A program made the translations under genes and the position numbers. A DNA stretch of 28,941 nt from H111-94 sp034436045 (GTDB lineage: Bacteria > Chloroflexota > Ktedonobacteria > Ktedonobacterales > Ktedonobacteraceae). The notes under the pieces were generated by a model. The model was not told the origin of the DNA, searched no databases, and worked only from the letters and a program-made list of their open reading frames with translations. Location: NCBI GenBank assembly GCA_034436045.1, contig DAOTVZ010000183.1:1-28941 (forward strand), written 5' to 3'. Position 1 is the first letter of the stretch; the number at the start of each line of letters is the position of its first letter. Of this stretch, positions 7,346 to 15,675 are shown one piece after another.

Positions 7346-9763
7346 GTGGATACGCTGATAGGAACCTATCTAGGGGGCTATAAACTGCAACGTGTTCTGG
7401 GCAGCGGCGGCATGGGCACCGTCTACCTGGCCGAGGACGAAGCAATTGGGCAGCAGGTGGCCATCAAAGTCGTGCGCACCGATGATGCATCCTATCCTGA
7501 CGCAACGAGTGTGCTGCGTGCAAACGAGCGTTTCCGGCAAGAAGCGCGGGCCATTGCCAGGCTGGATCACATGTATATTTTGCCGCTCTATCGCTACGGC
7601 GAGGAAGAAGCAGAGGGCGGCACACGCGCCTACATGGTGATGCAATATCGCCCGGAGGGTTCGCTGTGGGACTGGCTGCGCCGCCGGGCCGGTGTCTCCA
7701 GTGGCGAATCGCAAACGGGCATGCTGCGGTACCCTGATCACATTCCACAGGGCTGGCCGATGAAACTGGAAGAGGCGGGAGAGTATCTGCGCCAGGCAGC
7801 TTCAGCGTTGCAATACGCTCATGATCGTGGCATCATCCATCGAGATGTGAAACCGGCAAATTTTCTCTTGCGCATTGATCCGAAAGGGGCTTCGGCCCAG
7901 GACATAGCCGTCTCTCTGTTGCTCTCAGACTTTGGACTGGCAAAATTCTTCTCCGCCGCCTCAGCAACCAGCCATATCTTTGGTACGCCTACCTACATGG
8001 CCCCAGAACAATTCGATGGGGGCGCAGGCCCACACAGCGATCAGTACGCGCTGGCTGTCATGATCTACTATTTTCTGGCCGGGCGTCCACCTTTTGAGGG
8101 CGACCCACTCCAGTTAATGCATCGCCATCTCAACATGGAACCGCCGCCTATTCGTCTGTTCGCCCCACACATCCAGCAGGGCATCGAAACGGTGCTAAAC
8201 CGCGCCCTCGCCAAGCAACCACAGCAACGCTTTCCCAGCGTCATGGCCTTCGCCGAGGCATTCACGCAAGAGATGCACAGACAGACTCCGATACGCCCCG
8301 GCGGCAGTCTGATGCTCCCCGGCAGAGCGGCTGAGGCTGGTATGCGGTTAAGCGCCTATCTTCCGGTCATGCCATCAGATGGCACCGTTCAGGCCGAGGC
8401 TGCCGCCGCTCCTACCGTTTTTGAAGCACCAGCTAATACTCCATTGGCCCCGGAAGCCTCTCCGACCGCTATACCTGCGCCCGGCTCAGGCTCGCTGCCC
8501 GCTATCCCTTCCAGCACCGTCAGGGCCGACACAGAACCAACAGCCTATCTCATGCCACAGACCATGACGCCAGCCCATGCCAATGCTCCCTGGCAGGCTG
8601 CTACCGTCATACCGCCAACGGCAAACCAGCTTCATCAGCCACCCACGCCGCTACAGGCTGCACCACCCTCTAATCCTCTATATTCAGCGCAGGTCCAGTC
8701 CCCCTCACTGCCCACTGCATCCGCGAGTCCTGGCATGACACAGCCTGGGACAGGCAAAACGCGGATGAATCGTCGCGGCGCACTTGGTTGGATTCTCGGT
8801 GGAACGGCGGCAGTGGTGATTGGCGGAGGCACCGGTCTTTACCTTCTGGCACACCGCACTCGCGCCTCTTCTCCGAAGCCATTTCCCACGCCACCGCCAA
8901 CGCGCTCTGGCCTCGTTCACATCTTACATGGCCATAGCGGGCGCGTCACCGCCGTCGCCTGGGCACCTGATGGCTCCTATCTGGCTTCGGCCAGCGTGGA
9001 TAAGACGGCTCGCATCTGGAATACCGGCACCTGGCAAAGTATGCTTACTTACCGGGGCCATAGTGCCGCACTCGCGGCCATTGCCTGGGATAGTCGCAGC
9101 AATCTCATCGCCTCCGCAGGCGCGGATAGGAGCGTGCAACTCTGGTCGCCCTACGGCACACACGACCGCACATTTAGTGGCCTGAAAGCCGCCGTCAGCG
9201 GCCTGGCCTGGGCCACGCATGACCTGCGCCTGCTGGTTAGCACCCTGGGCGATGGTCTCCACATTCTGTTCACCGACGGGGCTGCGAGCAGGGTTATCGA
9301 CGCCAAAACCAGCTTTCATGCGCTGGCGCTCTCCCCTGATGAGCGCTGGCTGGCGCTGGGCCTGGGCACGGGCGGCATTTTGCTGATCGCACAGGATACC
9401 GTTCGCCGTCCGCTGCTCTACACGGCACACAACGCCGCTGTTATCTCGCTAGCCTGGTCGGCAGATAGCCGGTTGCTGGCCTCCGGCTCCATCGATCAAC
9501 AGGCCAATATTCTTGAGGTAGCGGACGGAAATGTTTTATACACGCTGCCCCATAATGGCAGTGTGACAGGAGTGGCATGGCAACCAGGGAGCAATAGCCG
9601 CCTTGCTACCACAGCCACTGATGGCACGTTGCGCATCTGGTCTGCGGACGACAATACACCCATCAGCTACCAGACCTATACCCCCCTGACCTCGCTTACG
9701 TGGTACAAGAATACTATCGCGGTCGGGGCCAACAATGCAACGATCCTGATTTTCGCGGTATGA
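7346..9763 (+). CDS. Transmembrane Ser/Thr protein kinase with C-terminal WD40 propeller
   Basis: 805 residues. Kinase domain about 10-275: LGSGGMGTVYLAED loop (18-31), VAIKVV lysine, HRDVKPANF (165-173), DFGLAK (195-200) and GTPTYMAPEQ, so all catalytic motifs of a Hanks-type kinase are intact. A Pro/Ala/Thr-rich linker (about 290-475) follows, then MNRRGALGWILGGTAAVVIGGG, a single membrane helix (about 479-501). From 523 to the end come seven WD40-like repeats (for example GHSGRVTAVAWAPDGSYLASASVDKTARIW), a full propeller that by topology would lie outside the membrane. The start is GTG at 7346: AGAGG is 7 bases upstream, and the overlapping ATG at 7344 opens a four-codon frame only. The target and ligand are unknown. 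It probably shares a transcript with the PRC-barrel gene 37 bases downstream. Confidence 0.92.
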   Translation: MDTLIGTYLGGYKLQRVLGSGGMGTVYLAEDEAIGQQVAIKVVRTDDASYPDATSVLRANERFRQEARAIARLDHMYILPLYRYGEEEAEGGTRAYMVMQYRPEGSLWDWLRRRAGVSSGESQTGMLRYPDHIPQGWPMKLEEAGEYLRQAASALQYAHDRGIIHRDVKPANFLLRIDPKGASAQDIAVSLLLSDFGLAKFFSAASATSHIFGTPTYMAPEQFDGGAGPHSDQYALAVMIYYFLAGRPPFEGDPLQLMHRHLNMEPPPIRLFAPHIQQGIETVLNRALAKQPQQRFPSVMAFAEAFTQEMHRQTPIRPGGSLMLPGRAAEAGMRLSAYLPVMPSDGTVQAEAAAAPTVFEAPANTPLAPEASPTAIPAPGSGSLPAIPSSTVRADTEPTAYLMPQTMTPAHANAPWQAATVIPPTANQLHQPPTPLQAAPPSNPLYSAQVQSPSLPTASASPGMTQPGTGKTRMNRRGALGWILGGTAAVVIGGGTGLYLLAHRTRASSPKPFPTPPPTRSGLVHILHGHSGRVTAVAWAPDGSYLASASVDKTARIWNTGTWQSMLTYRGHSAALAAIAWDSRSNLIASAGADRSVQLWSPYGTHDRTFSGLKAAVSGLAWATHDLRLLVSTLGDGLHILFTDGAASRVIDAKTSFHALALSPDERWLALGLGTGGILLIAQDTVRRPLLYTAHNAAVISLAWSADSRLLASGSIDQQANILEVADGNVLYTLPHNGSVTGVAWQPGSNSRLATTATDGTLRIWSADDNTPISYQTYTPLTSLTWYKNTIAVGANNATILIFAV

Positions 9764-9800
9764 TAATAGTACATAATATCTTGTTGTAGCAGGAGTTTGT

Positions 9801-10280
9801 ATGTTGATGAACACCAGTGTTTTGAAAAAATGGTCTGCATTACGTGGCATAGCGGTTGTCGTTCCCAGGCAAGGGCGCAAGGTTGGTGTGGTGGAAGATT
9901 TCTTCTTCAAGGCGGGCACCGGCGTTGTCTATGCGCTGCTCGTCGATACCGGCGTAGAGGGAATGCGCTCACTTCCCACCAGCGGTATCAGTGCCGTCAC
10001 CGACGATAGTGTGGCAATCTTTAACGCGGAGATGCTGATACGCGCCTTACCGCCACTGCCTACCGGTAGCAGCCTCCTTTCATACAAAGTCGTGGGCGAG
10101 AGCGGCATCGAAGTCGGCACCGTCGGCGAGGTCGTGCTGGATATCGAGCCGCCGGTAATCCGCATCGCCGCTCTCGAACTGGCCGAAAAGCGTGGAAAGC
10201 GCGTGCTGGGGGATGAGGTATTACACTACCACCAGGGCCTCATCGTCATTGATGACCAGGATGCGCGCCGCCTGCGCTAA
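9801..10280 (+). CDS. PRC-barrel domain protein
   Basis: 159 residues. The N-terminal part, LRGIAVVVPRQGRKVGVVEDFFFKAGTGVVYALLVDTG, has the strand-turn pattern of a PRC-barrel (VxxxxGxxxGxVxDxxxDxxxGxVxxLxV). A second related stretch, SYKVVGESGIEVGTVGEVVLDIEPPVIRIAALELA, follows, so it may be a tandem PRC-barrel. Such domains occur in RimM and in photosynthetic reaction-centre H subunits, and as small stand-alone proteins of unknown role. Start 9801 has AGGAG 5 bases upstream; ATG 9807 is a possible alternative. It lies 37 bases after the kinase gene and is probably co-transcribed. Confidence 0.75.
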   Translation: MLMNTSVLKKWSALRGIAVVVPRQGRKVGVVEDFFFKAGTGVVYALLVDTGVEGMRSLPTSGISAVTDDSVAIFNAEMLIRALPPLPTGSSLLSYKVVGESGIEVGTVGEVVLDIEPPVIRIAALELAEKRGKRVLGDEVLHYHQGLIVIDDQDARRLR

Positions 10281-10372
10281 GCCTTTCTCCGCGCATCCCT
10301 CACCTCCGATCAGCCGAGTGGCGAGAGTCTCAACAATAATGCCTCCAGAGATAGTACTTCTTAGCTGATGTA

Positions 10373-10436
10373 TTGAGCCATAGAGAGGTAGTCCGTATAA
10401 TAGGCATGTGCTTAAGCCCGTATGTTTAAGCACATG
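10373..10436 (+). promoter_or_regulatory. Promoter and palindrome upstream of coxG-like gene
   Basis: TTGAGC (10373-10378), 17-base spacer, TATAAT (10396-10401). Immediately after it, CATGTGCTTAA (10405-10415) and TTAAGCACATG (10426-10436) form a perfect 11-bp inverted repeat with a 10-base gap, overlapping the expected start point. It could be an operator or a 5' stem-loop of the roughly 140-base leader. The leader also has CTCATAC / GTATGAG arms further on. Confidence 0.55.
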
Positions 10437-10548
10437 TTCCCTCACAGGGGGCATGGATAGCTCATACTTGATACCTGCGTCTACGTACTTGCGTGTGGGA
10501 GGGTATGAGATAGAACATAAGTCTGTATAGAAGAGGATCAAAACGTCA

Positions 10549-11004
10549 ATGGAAATCACAGGTAGCCAGAAGATTAAAGCACCACGTCAGCAGGTCTTCA
10601 ACGCGCTGCTGAACCCTGAAGTACTGAAAAATAGCATTCCCGGCTGCGACTCCGCCGAATTCGTGGATTTCCCAACGGGTCGCCAACTCAAACTAACCGT
10701 TTCACCAAATCTCCCTGGCCTGAGCGGCCCCTACACCATCTTTTTGCAGACCGGTGAGGTCATCCCGCCCTCCCGCGTCGTCCTGATTGCGGAGCCAACC
10801 AGCACGCTCGGCTCGGTCAAGGCCACCTGCACCACCGATCTGTCGGAAGAAGCTGATGGCACGCTGCTGAGCTACAATGCTCACGCCTCGATGGAGGGCA
10901 AGATCGCCGCTACACCCGAATTCGTTCTCAAGGGAGCAGTCAAGCTTGCTCTCGACCAGTTCTTCAAGAATTTCGAGAAGCAGGTCAGCACCATCCGCGC
11001 GTAA
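10549..11004 (+). CDS. CoxG-like SRPBCC family protein
   Basis: 151 residues with the CoxG (carbon monoxide dehydrogenase subunit G) pattern: MEITGSQKIKAPRQQVFNAL, NPEVLKNSIPGCDSAEF, and the C-terminal helix DQFFKNFEKQVSTIRA. The SRPBCC/START-like fold binds hydrophobic ligands; CoxG itself tethers CO dehydrogenase to the membrane or handles quinone. No coxMSL genes are nearby, so it is better read as a stand-alone member of the family than as part of a CO oxidation operon. The ribosome site AGAGG is 12 bases from ATG, rather far. Likely monocistronic, between the promoter at 10373 and the terminator at 11223. Confidence 0.85.
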   Translation: MEITGSQKIKAPRQQVFNALLNPEVLKNSIPGCDSAEFVDFPTGRQLKLTVSPNLPGLSGPYTIFLQTGEVIPPSRVVLIAEPTSTLGSVKATCTTDLSEEADGTLLSYNAHASMEGKIAATPEFVLKGAVKLALDQFFKNFEKQVSTIRA

Positions 11005-11035
11005 TATTCCATAACACGCAGTTATTTAGTAGAGG

Positions 11036-11151
11036 TGGGATTTATCCCGTCCAAAGCCTTACGTCGTGTGATTCGTGTGGAAAATGCGTTTTTGAAGCAC
11101 GTTAACTCACATGTTTGACGCAAGTGACCGGCGCAGACGGAATAAATCCCA
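11036..11151. repeat. 116-base imperfect inverted repeat
   Basis: TGGGATTTATCCCGTC (11036-11051) pairs with GACGGAATAAATCCCA (11136-11151) at 15 of 16 positions, with left ends exactly 100 bases apart. Inside, CTTACGTC (11058-11065) pairs with GACGCAAG (11117-11124) with one mismatch. It may be a structured 3' region of the coxG transcript, a small RNA or a decayed insertion. Confidence 0.5.
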
Positions 11152-11222
11152 TTGCTACGGCAAGGCACACCCATAAAGCAGAATAACGACCAGCGATAGC
11201 CTCCTATCTCTTCAAAAAAACA

Positions 11223-11247
11223 GGGCATCCGCGCGGGATGCCCTTTT
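11223..11247. terminator. Bidirectional intrinsic terminator
   Basis: GGGCATCC (11223-11230) and GGATGCCC (11236-11243) form a perfect stem with a 5-base loop, followed by TTTT; on the minus strand it is followed by a T-rich run (rc of 11215-11220). It separates the convergent coxG-like and XRE genes. Confidence 0.9.
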
Positions 11248-11297
11248 ACAATGTGCAAGATGCTACTCACCGTTGAATATGCACCCGGCCATTGGAC

Positions 11298-11516
11298 TCA
11301 CGATGCTAGAACGAGCGTTGGAACCTCCAGCACACGTGCCAGAGCGCGAATATGATACGGTTGTGGATCTTCGCGTCCATGCTCTAGATGAGTAATGGTG
11401 TCGCGCCGGATACCGGTCATTTCCGATAACTGGCTCAAGCTCAACCCTTTGCGCTGACGCAAGGCGCGCAGTTGGGGAATGCCGTGCCGACGAGACATTT
11501 TCTCTTTTGAGGCCAT
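11298..11516 (-). CDS. Small XRE-family HTH transcriptional regulator
   Basis: 72 residues, almost entirely one Cro/C1-type helix-turn-helix: LRALRQRKGLSLSQLSEMTGIRRDTITHLEHGREDPQPYHIRALARVLEVP. Recognition helix is about GIRRDTITHLEHG. No sensing domain is present, as in other minimal regulators of restriction-modification, toxin-antitoxin or prophage type, though none of those partners is visible. Start at 11516 is chosen over the upstream 11555 because GAGGAGAGGAG lies 8 bases before this ATG. Several short palindromes upstream (11539-11552, 11577-11591, 11595-11611) could be autoregulatory sites. Confidence 0.85.
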   Translation of the reverse strand: MASKEKMSRRHGIPQLRALRQRKGLSLSQLSEMTGIRRDTITHLEHGREDPQPYHIRALARVLEVPTLVLAS

Positions 11517-11843
11517 CAGGTATACTCCTCTCCTCTGAGGTGTGATCACGCCCATTGCCGCGCCGTTGCGACAATGATCTGCTTTGCAGATATGATCCTC
11601 ATTTAGAGGATACCAGATACGCCGCCGATTGTCCAGGATAGAGTGCTAAAGTGCTAAAGCAAGGCAACTCTTGCGGTTGCCCCGGCTGGGGACGTCCTGC
11701 TGATACTTCCTCCCATTTGGTGCCGGTGAGTACACTGGAATCAGATAGCCAGCCCGACGCTCGCAGAGCGGGCCGGATAGTTTGTACCTCAATGGCTATT
11801 TCGTTCTGTACATATCTAACCAAAAAAGAGGATGTATCTGCTT
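11517..11843. other. Divergent intergenic region with palindromes
   Basis: Between the XRE gene and the epimerase. It holds GGTGTGATCACGCC (11539-11552), ATCTGC-ttt-GCAGAT (11577-11591), ATCCTC-attta-GAGGAT (11595-11611) and a hairpin around CGCTC-gca-GAGCG near 11758-11770. No ORF here has coding character, and no convincing -10/-35 pair was found for the epimerase. Confidence 0.5.
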
Positions 11844-12836
11844 ATGAAAATTGCTATTACCGGAGGAGCCGGTTTTATTGGAAGCTATCTGGCAAAAGCC
11901 TATCTTGATGCCGGTCATGATGTACTTGTCATTGATAATCTCTCCTGTAGATCACGCGAAGTGATCGATCCTCGCGCACGCTTCTATCACGTCGATATCC
12001 GCGATGAGAAATTTCGTACTATCTTACAGATGGAACGACCGGACATTGTAAGCCATCACGCGGCACCTGCATTACCACAACCCTATCATTTACCACAAGA
12101 GCGCTCGTTGAATGAAGCCGATATTCACATTCGCGGTCTCCTGCATGTGCTAGATAGTTGCGTCAACGCGCAGGTACGCAAATTTATCTTCGCTTCCGGC
12201 GGCAATGACCTCTATGGCAATGTCAGTAGCGAGCAACTGCCGATCACAGAAGATACAGCACTCTGTCCGCGCCGTTCTCACGAGATCGGCAAGGTCGCGG
12301 GCGAATGGTACGTGCGCTATTATACACAGCACTACGGGCTGGAGCATACGATTTTGCGTTACGCGGATGTCTATGGTGAGCGCCGCCATGTCGCCGCCCA
12401 TCATCCCCTCAGCCATATGATGCAGGCCCTGCTCGAACGGAAGCAGCCAGTTCTCTGGGGATGTGGCGAGGTACAACGCGACCACATCTTTATTGACGAC
12501 GTGGTGCAGGCCAACCTGCTGGCTTTGCAGGCAGGCAAGAACCAAACGCTGCACATCAGCTCCGGCCAGAGCTACTCCCTCAAACACCTCTATCAACTGG
12601 TCGCTACACTGCTGGAAAGCCGACAGGAGCCGCTGTATCTGTCTTCAACGGAACAAGAGAAAAGCGGCCCTGCGATGATCGCACTAAGTAATAGTCGGGC
12701 ACAACAGCAGCTTGGCTGGCAACCACGAACCTCGCTGAGCGAAGGTGTGCGACGGGCCATCCAGCGATGGCGCGGCGAGGAAACGATACCACTGCCAATG
12801 GCGGTAGAAAAGAGCTTTGTAACGCTGACGAGATGA
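11844..12836 (+). CDS. NAD-dependent epimerase/dehydratase (GalE-like SDR)
   Basis: 330 residues from MKIAITGGAGFIGSYL, an extended short-chain dehydrogenase/reductase with the GGAGFIG dinucleotide loop (7-13), D31 at the end of strand 2 (VLVIDNLS) and DIRD near 51. The sugar end has FASGGNDLYGN with S118, LRYADVYGERR, DHIFIDDVV and LGWQPRTSLSEG, which place it near UDP-glucose 4-epimerases and related dehydratases. The catalytic YxxxK reads H146-E-I-G-K150, so the usual Tyr is His. The ATG at 11832 is in frame but abuts AGAGG, so 11844 is preferred. Downstream, convergent, is the nucleotidyltransferase fusion; both fit nucleotide-sugar metabolism. Substrate unknown. Confidence 0.85.
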   Translation: MKIAITGGAGFIGSYLAKAYLDAGHDVLVIDNLSCRSREVIDPRARFYHVDIRDEKFRTILQMERPDIVSHHAAPALPQPYHLPQERSLNEADIHIRGLLHVLDSCVNAQVRKFIFASGGNDLYGNVSSEQLPITEDTALCPRRSHEIGKVAGEWYVRYYTQHYGLEHTILRYADVYGERRHVAAHHPLSHMMQALLERKQPVLWGCGEVQRDHIFIDDVVQANLLALQAGKNQTLHISSGQSYSLKHLYQLVATLLESRQEPLYLSSTEQEKSGPAMIALSNSRAQQQLGWQPRTSLSEGVRRAIQRWRGEETIPLPMAVEKSFVTLTR

Positions 12837-12903
12837 AGTGTAAAACGAGAAACCTATGGCATACTCGATATATCATAGGTTTCTCGTTTTACACTTCACC
12901 TTT
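12834..12903. terminator. Perfect 25-bp stem-loop between convergent genes
   Basis: Arms 12834-12858 and 12874-12898 are perfect inverted copies (25 bp, 15-base loop), then CCTTTTT. The left arm begins with the TGA stop of the epimerase. On plus it works as a terminator with a T run; on minus no T run follows, but the stem lies 14 bases beyond the stop of the opposing gene. Confidence 0.85.
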
Positions 12904-12911
12904 TTATATTG

Positions 12912-15437
12912 CTACTGCTGTAAACCGCTGACGACGCGGGCGTATTTCTCGGCAAGGGCCTGGGCCTGCTCGTTCGAGACGGATTCGGCGATGATGTGGA
13001 AAAGCGGGCTGTCGGCATCCGGCAGCACCAGCACCCACTCTTTGCCCAGATCAATCTTGATGCCGTCAATGGGCTTGGCGCGTCGTTCCCGGTACTGCTC
13101 GCTCAGAATGCGCATAACCTTTCCTTTATGCTCCCAGGGGCAGCTTACGCGCGTCGTACTCATATAGTACGCGGGCAGGTCGTCCACAACCTCGGAGAGA
13201 CGCATCTGGAAGGTTGAGAGCAGTTCCAGCAGCTTGGCAATCGCCAGCATACCATCGAAGGCCGGTTGCAGGGCCGGGAAGACAAAGCCGCCGCGCCCAT
13301 CGCCGACCAGCACCACACCCTCGCGGGAAGCCGCACTCATCAGCGCATAAGACATCACCTTCGTGTGCAGGATATGGCCATCGTAGCGTTCCGCGATATG
13401 CTCCAGCGCGCTGGGCGCGGTCACAGGTACCGCTACCGTCCCGCCCCGATAACGACGCAGGAACAGGCTGGCCATCGCGGCCATCATTTTGGTGCCATCC
13501 AGAATACGGCCCCGATCATCAACCACCGAGATGCGTTCACCACTGGGGTCGATGCGAATACCCATGTCGGTATTGAGCGCCGAACTGATGGTGGCCAGAC
13601 GCTGCATATCTTTGCCCAGTTCATCGCGTGAACGCGAACTCGGCAACTCGTCGGTACCCGCGTTGAGAACAATGACCTCGCAGCCGAGCCGCTTGAAGAT
13701 ACGCGGCAGCACCTGAGTGGTGGTGCCATGCGCATAGTCAACCACGATCTGGAACTTACGCTGGCGCACGATGTCGTAATCAACAACCTTACTGAAGCCC
13801 TCTAGATAGCGCCCCAGCACATCAGAGTCCTCCAGCACCTCTATCGCGCCAATTTCGTCGAGGTAGACGCGGCGGAAGTCCTCGCGGAAGAAGAGGTTCT
13901 CGATTTTACGCTCGGTCGTTTTATTGATGTCCAGGCCATACTGGTCGAAGAACTTGATGTCGATGACACGCTGGTCGTAGGGTGAAACCTGCACATGAAC
14001 ACCACCGGCAGCATCCGTAGTGCGGATGAAGTAACGCACTACCGGCAAAGGCACCTGGTTAGTATCATGCACATCCACGCCAGCCGAGGGCAAACCGGCG
14101 ACAATGGCGCGCTTAATCATGCGCGAGGTGCGATGCGAGTCACGATTGATGCCTACCACCGCGCCTTTGGGCAAAATCGCACCGTAGGCCGCACCCAGTT
14201 TGGAAGCAAACTCAGGTGTGAGATCGACATTGACGAGGCCAGTCACGCCATAGCGGCTAAAGAGACCACGTCGGCCCTGCGAACCCCAGATGATGCTGGT
14301 GTTAATAACGGCCCCGGCCTCAATCTCCTTATCCGGCCAGATTTTGACATTAGGCTGGATAATTGCGCCCTCCTGTACAATCGAGTTATCGCCGATGACC
14401 GATCCCTCGAACATGACGGCCTTGCTCTTGATGCTGGTAGATGAGCCAACCAATGCGCCGCGCAATTCAGCCCGCTCACCGATATACGAATTGTTCCAGA
14501 CAATACTACGATCTACCTGCGCGCGTTCATCAATGATGGTGTAGTGGCCAATGACACTGGGACCATGCAGGATAGCGCCGGGACGTATCTTGCAGTCATG
14601 GCCCAGATAGAGCGGGCCATAGAGCTGCGCCTCCTCAGCAATCTCGACCCCCTCTTCGCACCAGACATTGTTGCCGATATTTTTAGCGGGAATCTCAACC
14701 TCAACATGCCCTAGCAGCACATCGGCGTTGGCACGCATATATTCGCTCAGGTTGCCCACATCACACCAGTAGCCCTTTGTGGGCACATAGCCATAGATGG
14801 GATCGCCCTTGCGCAACATCATCGGGAAGAGTTCCTGGCTAAAGTCGAAAGGTTTGTTCTTCTCAAAGTAGGAGAGAATTTGCGGATCGAGCACATAGAT
14901 GCCGGTATTGATGGTGTCGCTGAAAACCTCACCCCAACTGGGTTTTTCCAGAAATTGTGTGATATGTCCATCTTCGTTAGTGATAATGACACCATATTCC
15001 AGAGGATTATGGACATGGGCCAGCAAGAGCGTGGCCATGGAGTGCTTTTCTCGATGGTAACGCACGAGATCGGTCAGATCGTAGTCGGTCAGCGCATCGC
15101 CACTGATGACGAGGAATGGCTCGGTCTCTCCGTCTGCTCCCGGTGCCATAAGGAATTCCTCGGCATTTTTCACACTACCTGCGGTACCCAGGGGCACATC
15201 CTCACGCGAATAGGAGATGTGCATTCCCAATTGAGAACCATTTCCAAAATAGTCTTCTATATTACTGGCGAGGTATTGCACGGTTACTACAACCTCAGTA
15301 ATGCCATGCCGTTTTAAGAGGTCGAGGATATGTTCCATCACAGGTTTGCCGGCAATAGGAACCATTGGCTTTGGACGCCGAATCGTCAACGGTCTCAGCC
15401 TCGACCCTTCACCGCCTGCCATGACAACCGCTTTCAT
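12912..15437 (-). CDS. Nucleotidyltransferase-hexapeptide-phosphomannomutase-like fusion
   Basis: 841 residues in three parts. Residues 1-235 are a sugar-phosphate nucleotidyltransferase: MAGGEGSRLRPLTIRRPKPMVP, the FLVISGDALTDYDL metal/substrate loop and FLEKPSWGE. Residues about 250-390 are left-handed beta-helix hexapeptide repeats. Residues about 400-841 are a phosphohexomutase fold (GINRDSHRTSRM at 430-440). Such fusions are annotated as mannose-1-phosphate guanylyltransferase or glucose-1-phosphate transferases; the nucleotide and sugar cannot be fixed here. In the mutase part the usual TASHNP serine loop reads VSPYDQ (S485) and the DGDGDR metal loop reads DPSGER, so mutase activity is doubtful. 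Start 15437 is chosen because the family begins MKAVVMAGG; the frame extends 31 codons further upstream. Confidence 0.88.
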   Translation of the reverse strand: MKAVVMAGGEGSRLRPLTIRRPKPMVPIAGKPVMEHILDLLKRHGITEVVVTVQYLASNIEDYFGNGSQLGMHISYSREDVPLGTAGSVKNAEEFLMAPGADGETEPFLVISGDALTDYDLTDLVRYHREKHSMATLLLAHVHNPLEYGVIITNEDGHITQFLEKPSWGEVFSDTINTGIYVLDPQILSYFEKNKPFDFSQELFPMMLRKGDPIYGYVPTKGYWCDVGNLSEYMRANADVLLGHVEVEIPAKNIGNNVWCEEGVEIAEEAQLYGPLYLGHDCKIRPGAILHGPSVIGHYTIIDERAQVDRSIVWNNSYIGERAELRGALVGSSTSIKSKAVMFEGSVIGDNSIVQEGAIIQPNVKIWPDKEIEAGAVINTSIIWGSQGRRGLFSRYGVTGLVNVDLTPEFASKLGAAYGAILPKGAVVGINRDSHRTSRMIKRAIVAGLPSAGVDVHDTNQVPLPVVRYFIRTTDAAGGVHVQVSPYDQRVIDIKFFDQYGLDINKTTERKIENLFFREDFRRVYLDEIGAIEVLEDSDVLGRYLEGFSKVVDYDIVRQRKFQIVVDYAHGTTTQVLPRIFKRLGCEVIVLNAGTDELPSSRSRDELGKDMQRLATISSALNTDMGIRIDPSGERISVVDDRGRILDGTKMMAAMASLFLRRYRGGTVAVPVTAPSALEHIAERYDGHILHTKVMSYALMSAASREGVVLVGDGRGGFVFPALQPAFDGMLAIAKLLELLSTFQMRLSEVVDDLPAYYMSTTRVSCPWEHKGKVMRILSEQYRERRAKPIDGIKIDLGKEWVLVLPDADSPLFHIIAESVSNEQAQALAEKYARVVSGLQQ

Positions 15438-15528
15438 AGAGGCCTGCCTTTCAGTTTGCTCGCTATTCCAGTAGAAATACAAGAACGGCGCAGCCGGGCC
15501 ACGCCGTCTAATTTGCTCCACCGAATCC

Positions 15529-15590
15529 ATTGTACAACACGAGAGAAACTCGTCGCAATAGTAATATTAAGAGAAACTCGCAGCAATATT
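15529..15590 (-). promoter_or_regulatory. Promoter of the nucleotidyltransferase fusion, with direct repeats
   Basis: On the minus strand TTGCGA (15553-15558), an 18-base spacer and TACAAT (15529-15534). Two direct copies of GAGAAACTCG-nn-GCAATA begin at 15543 and 15571 (period 28); the first overlaps the -35. They may be regulator sites. Confidence 0.45.
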
Positions 15591-15675
15591 AGGAGAAAGG
15601 AACAGGGGGAATATACACCAGGGTCGCCCTGTCTCCCGCCTCCGCCCAACAACCATGCAGAAAGATGAATAACTG

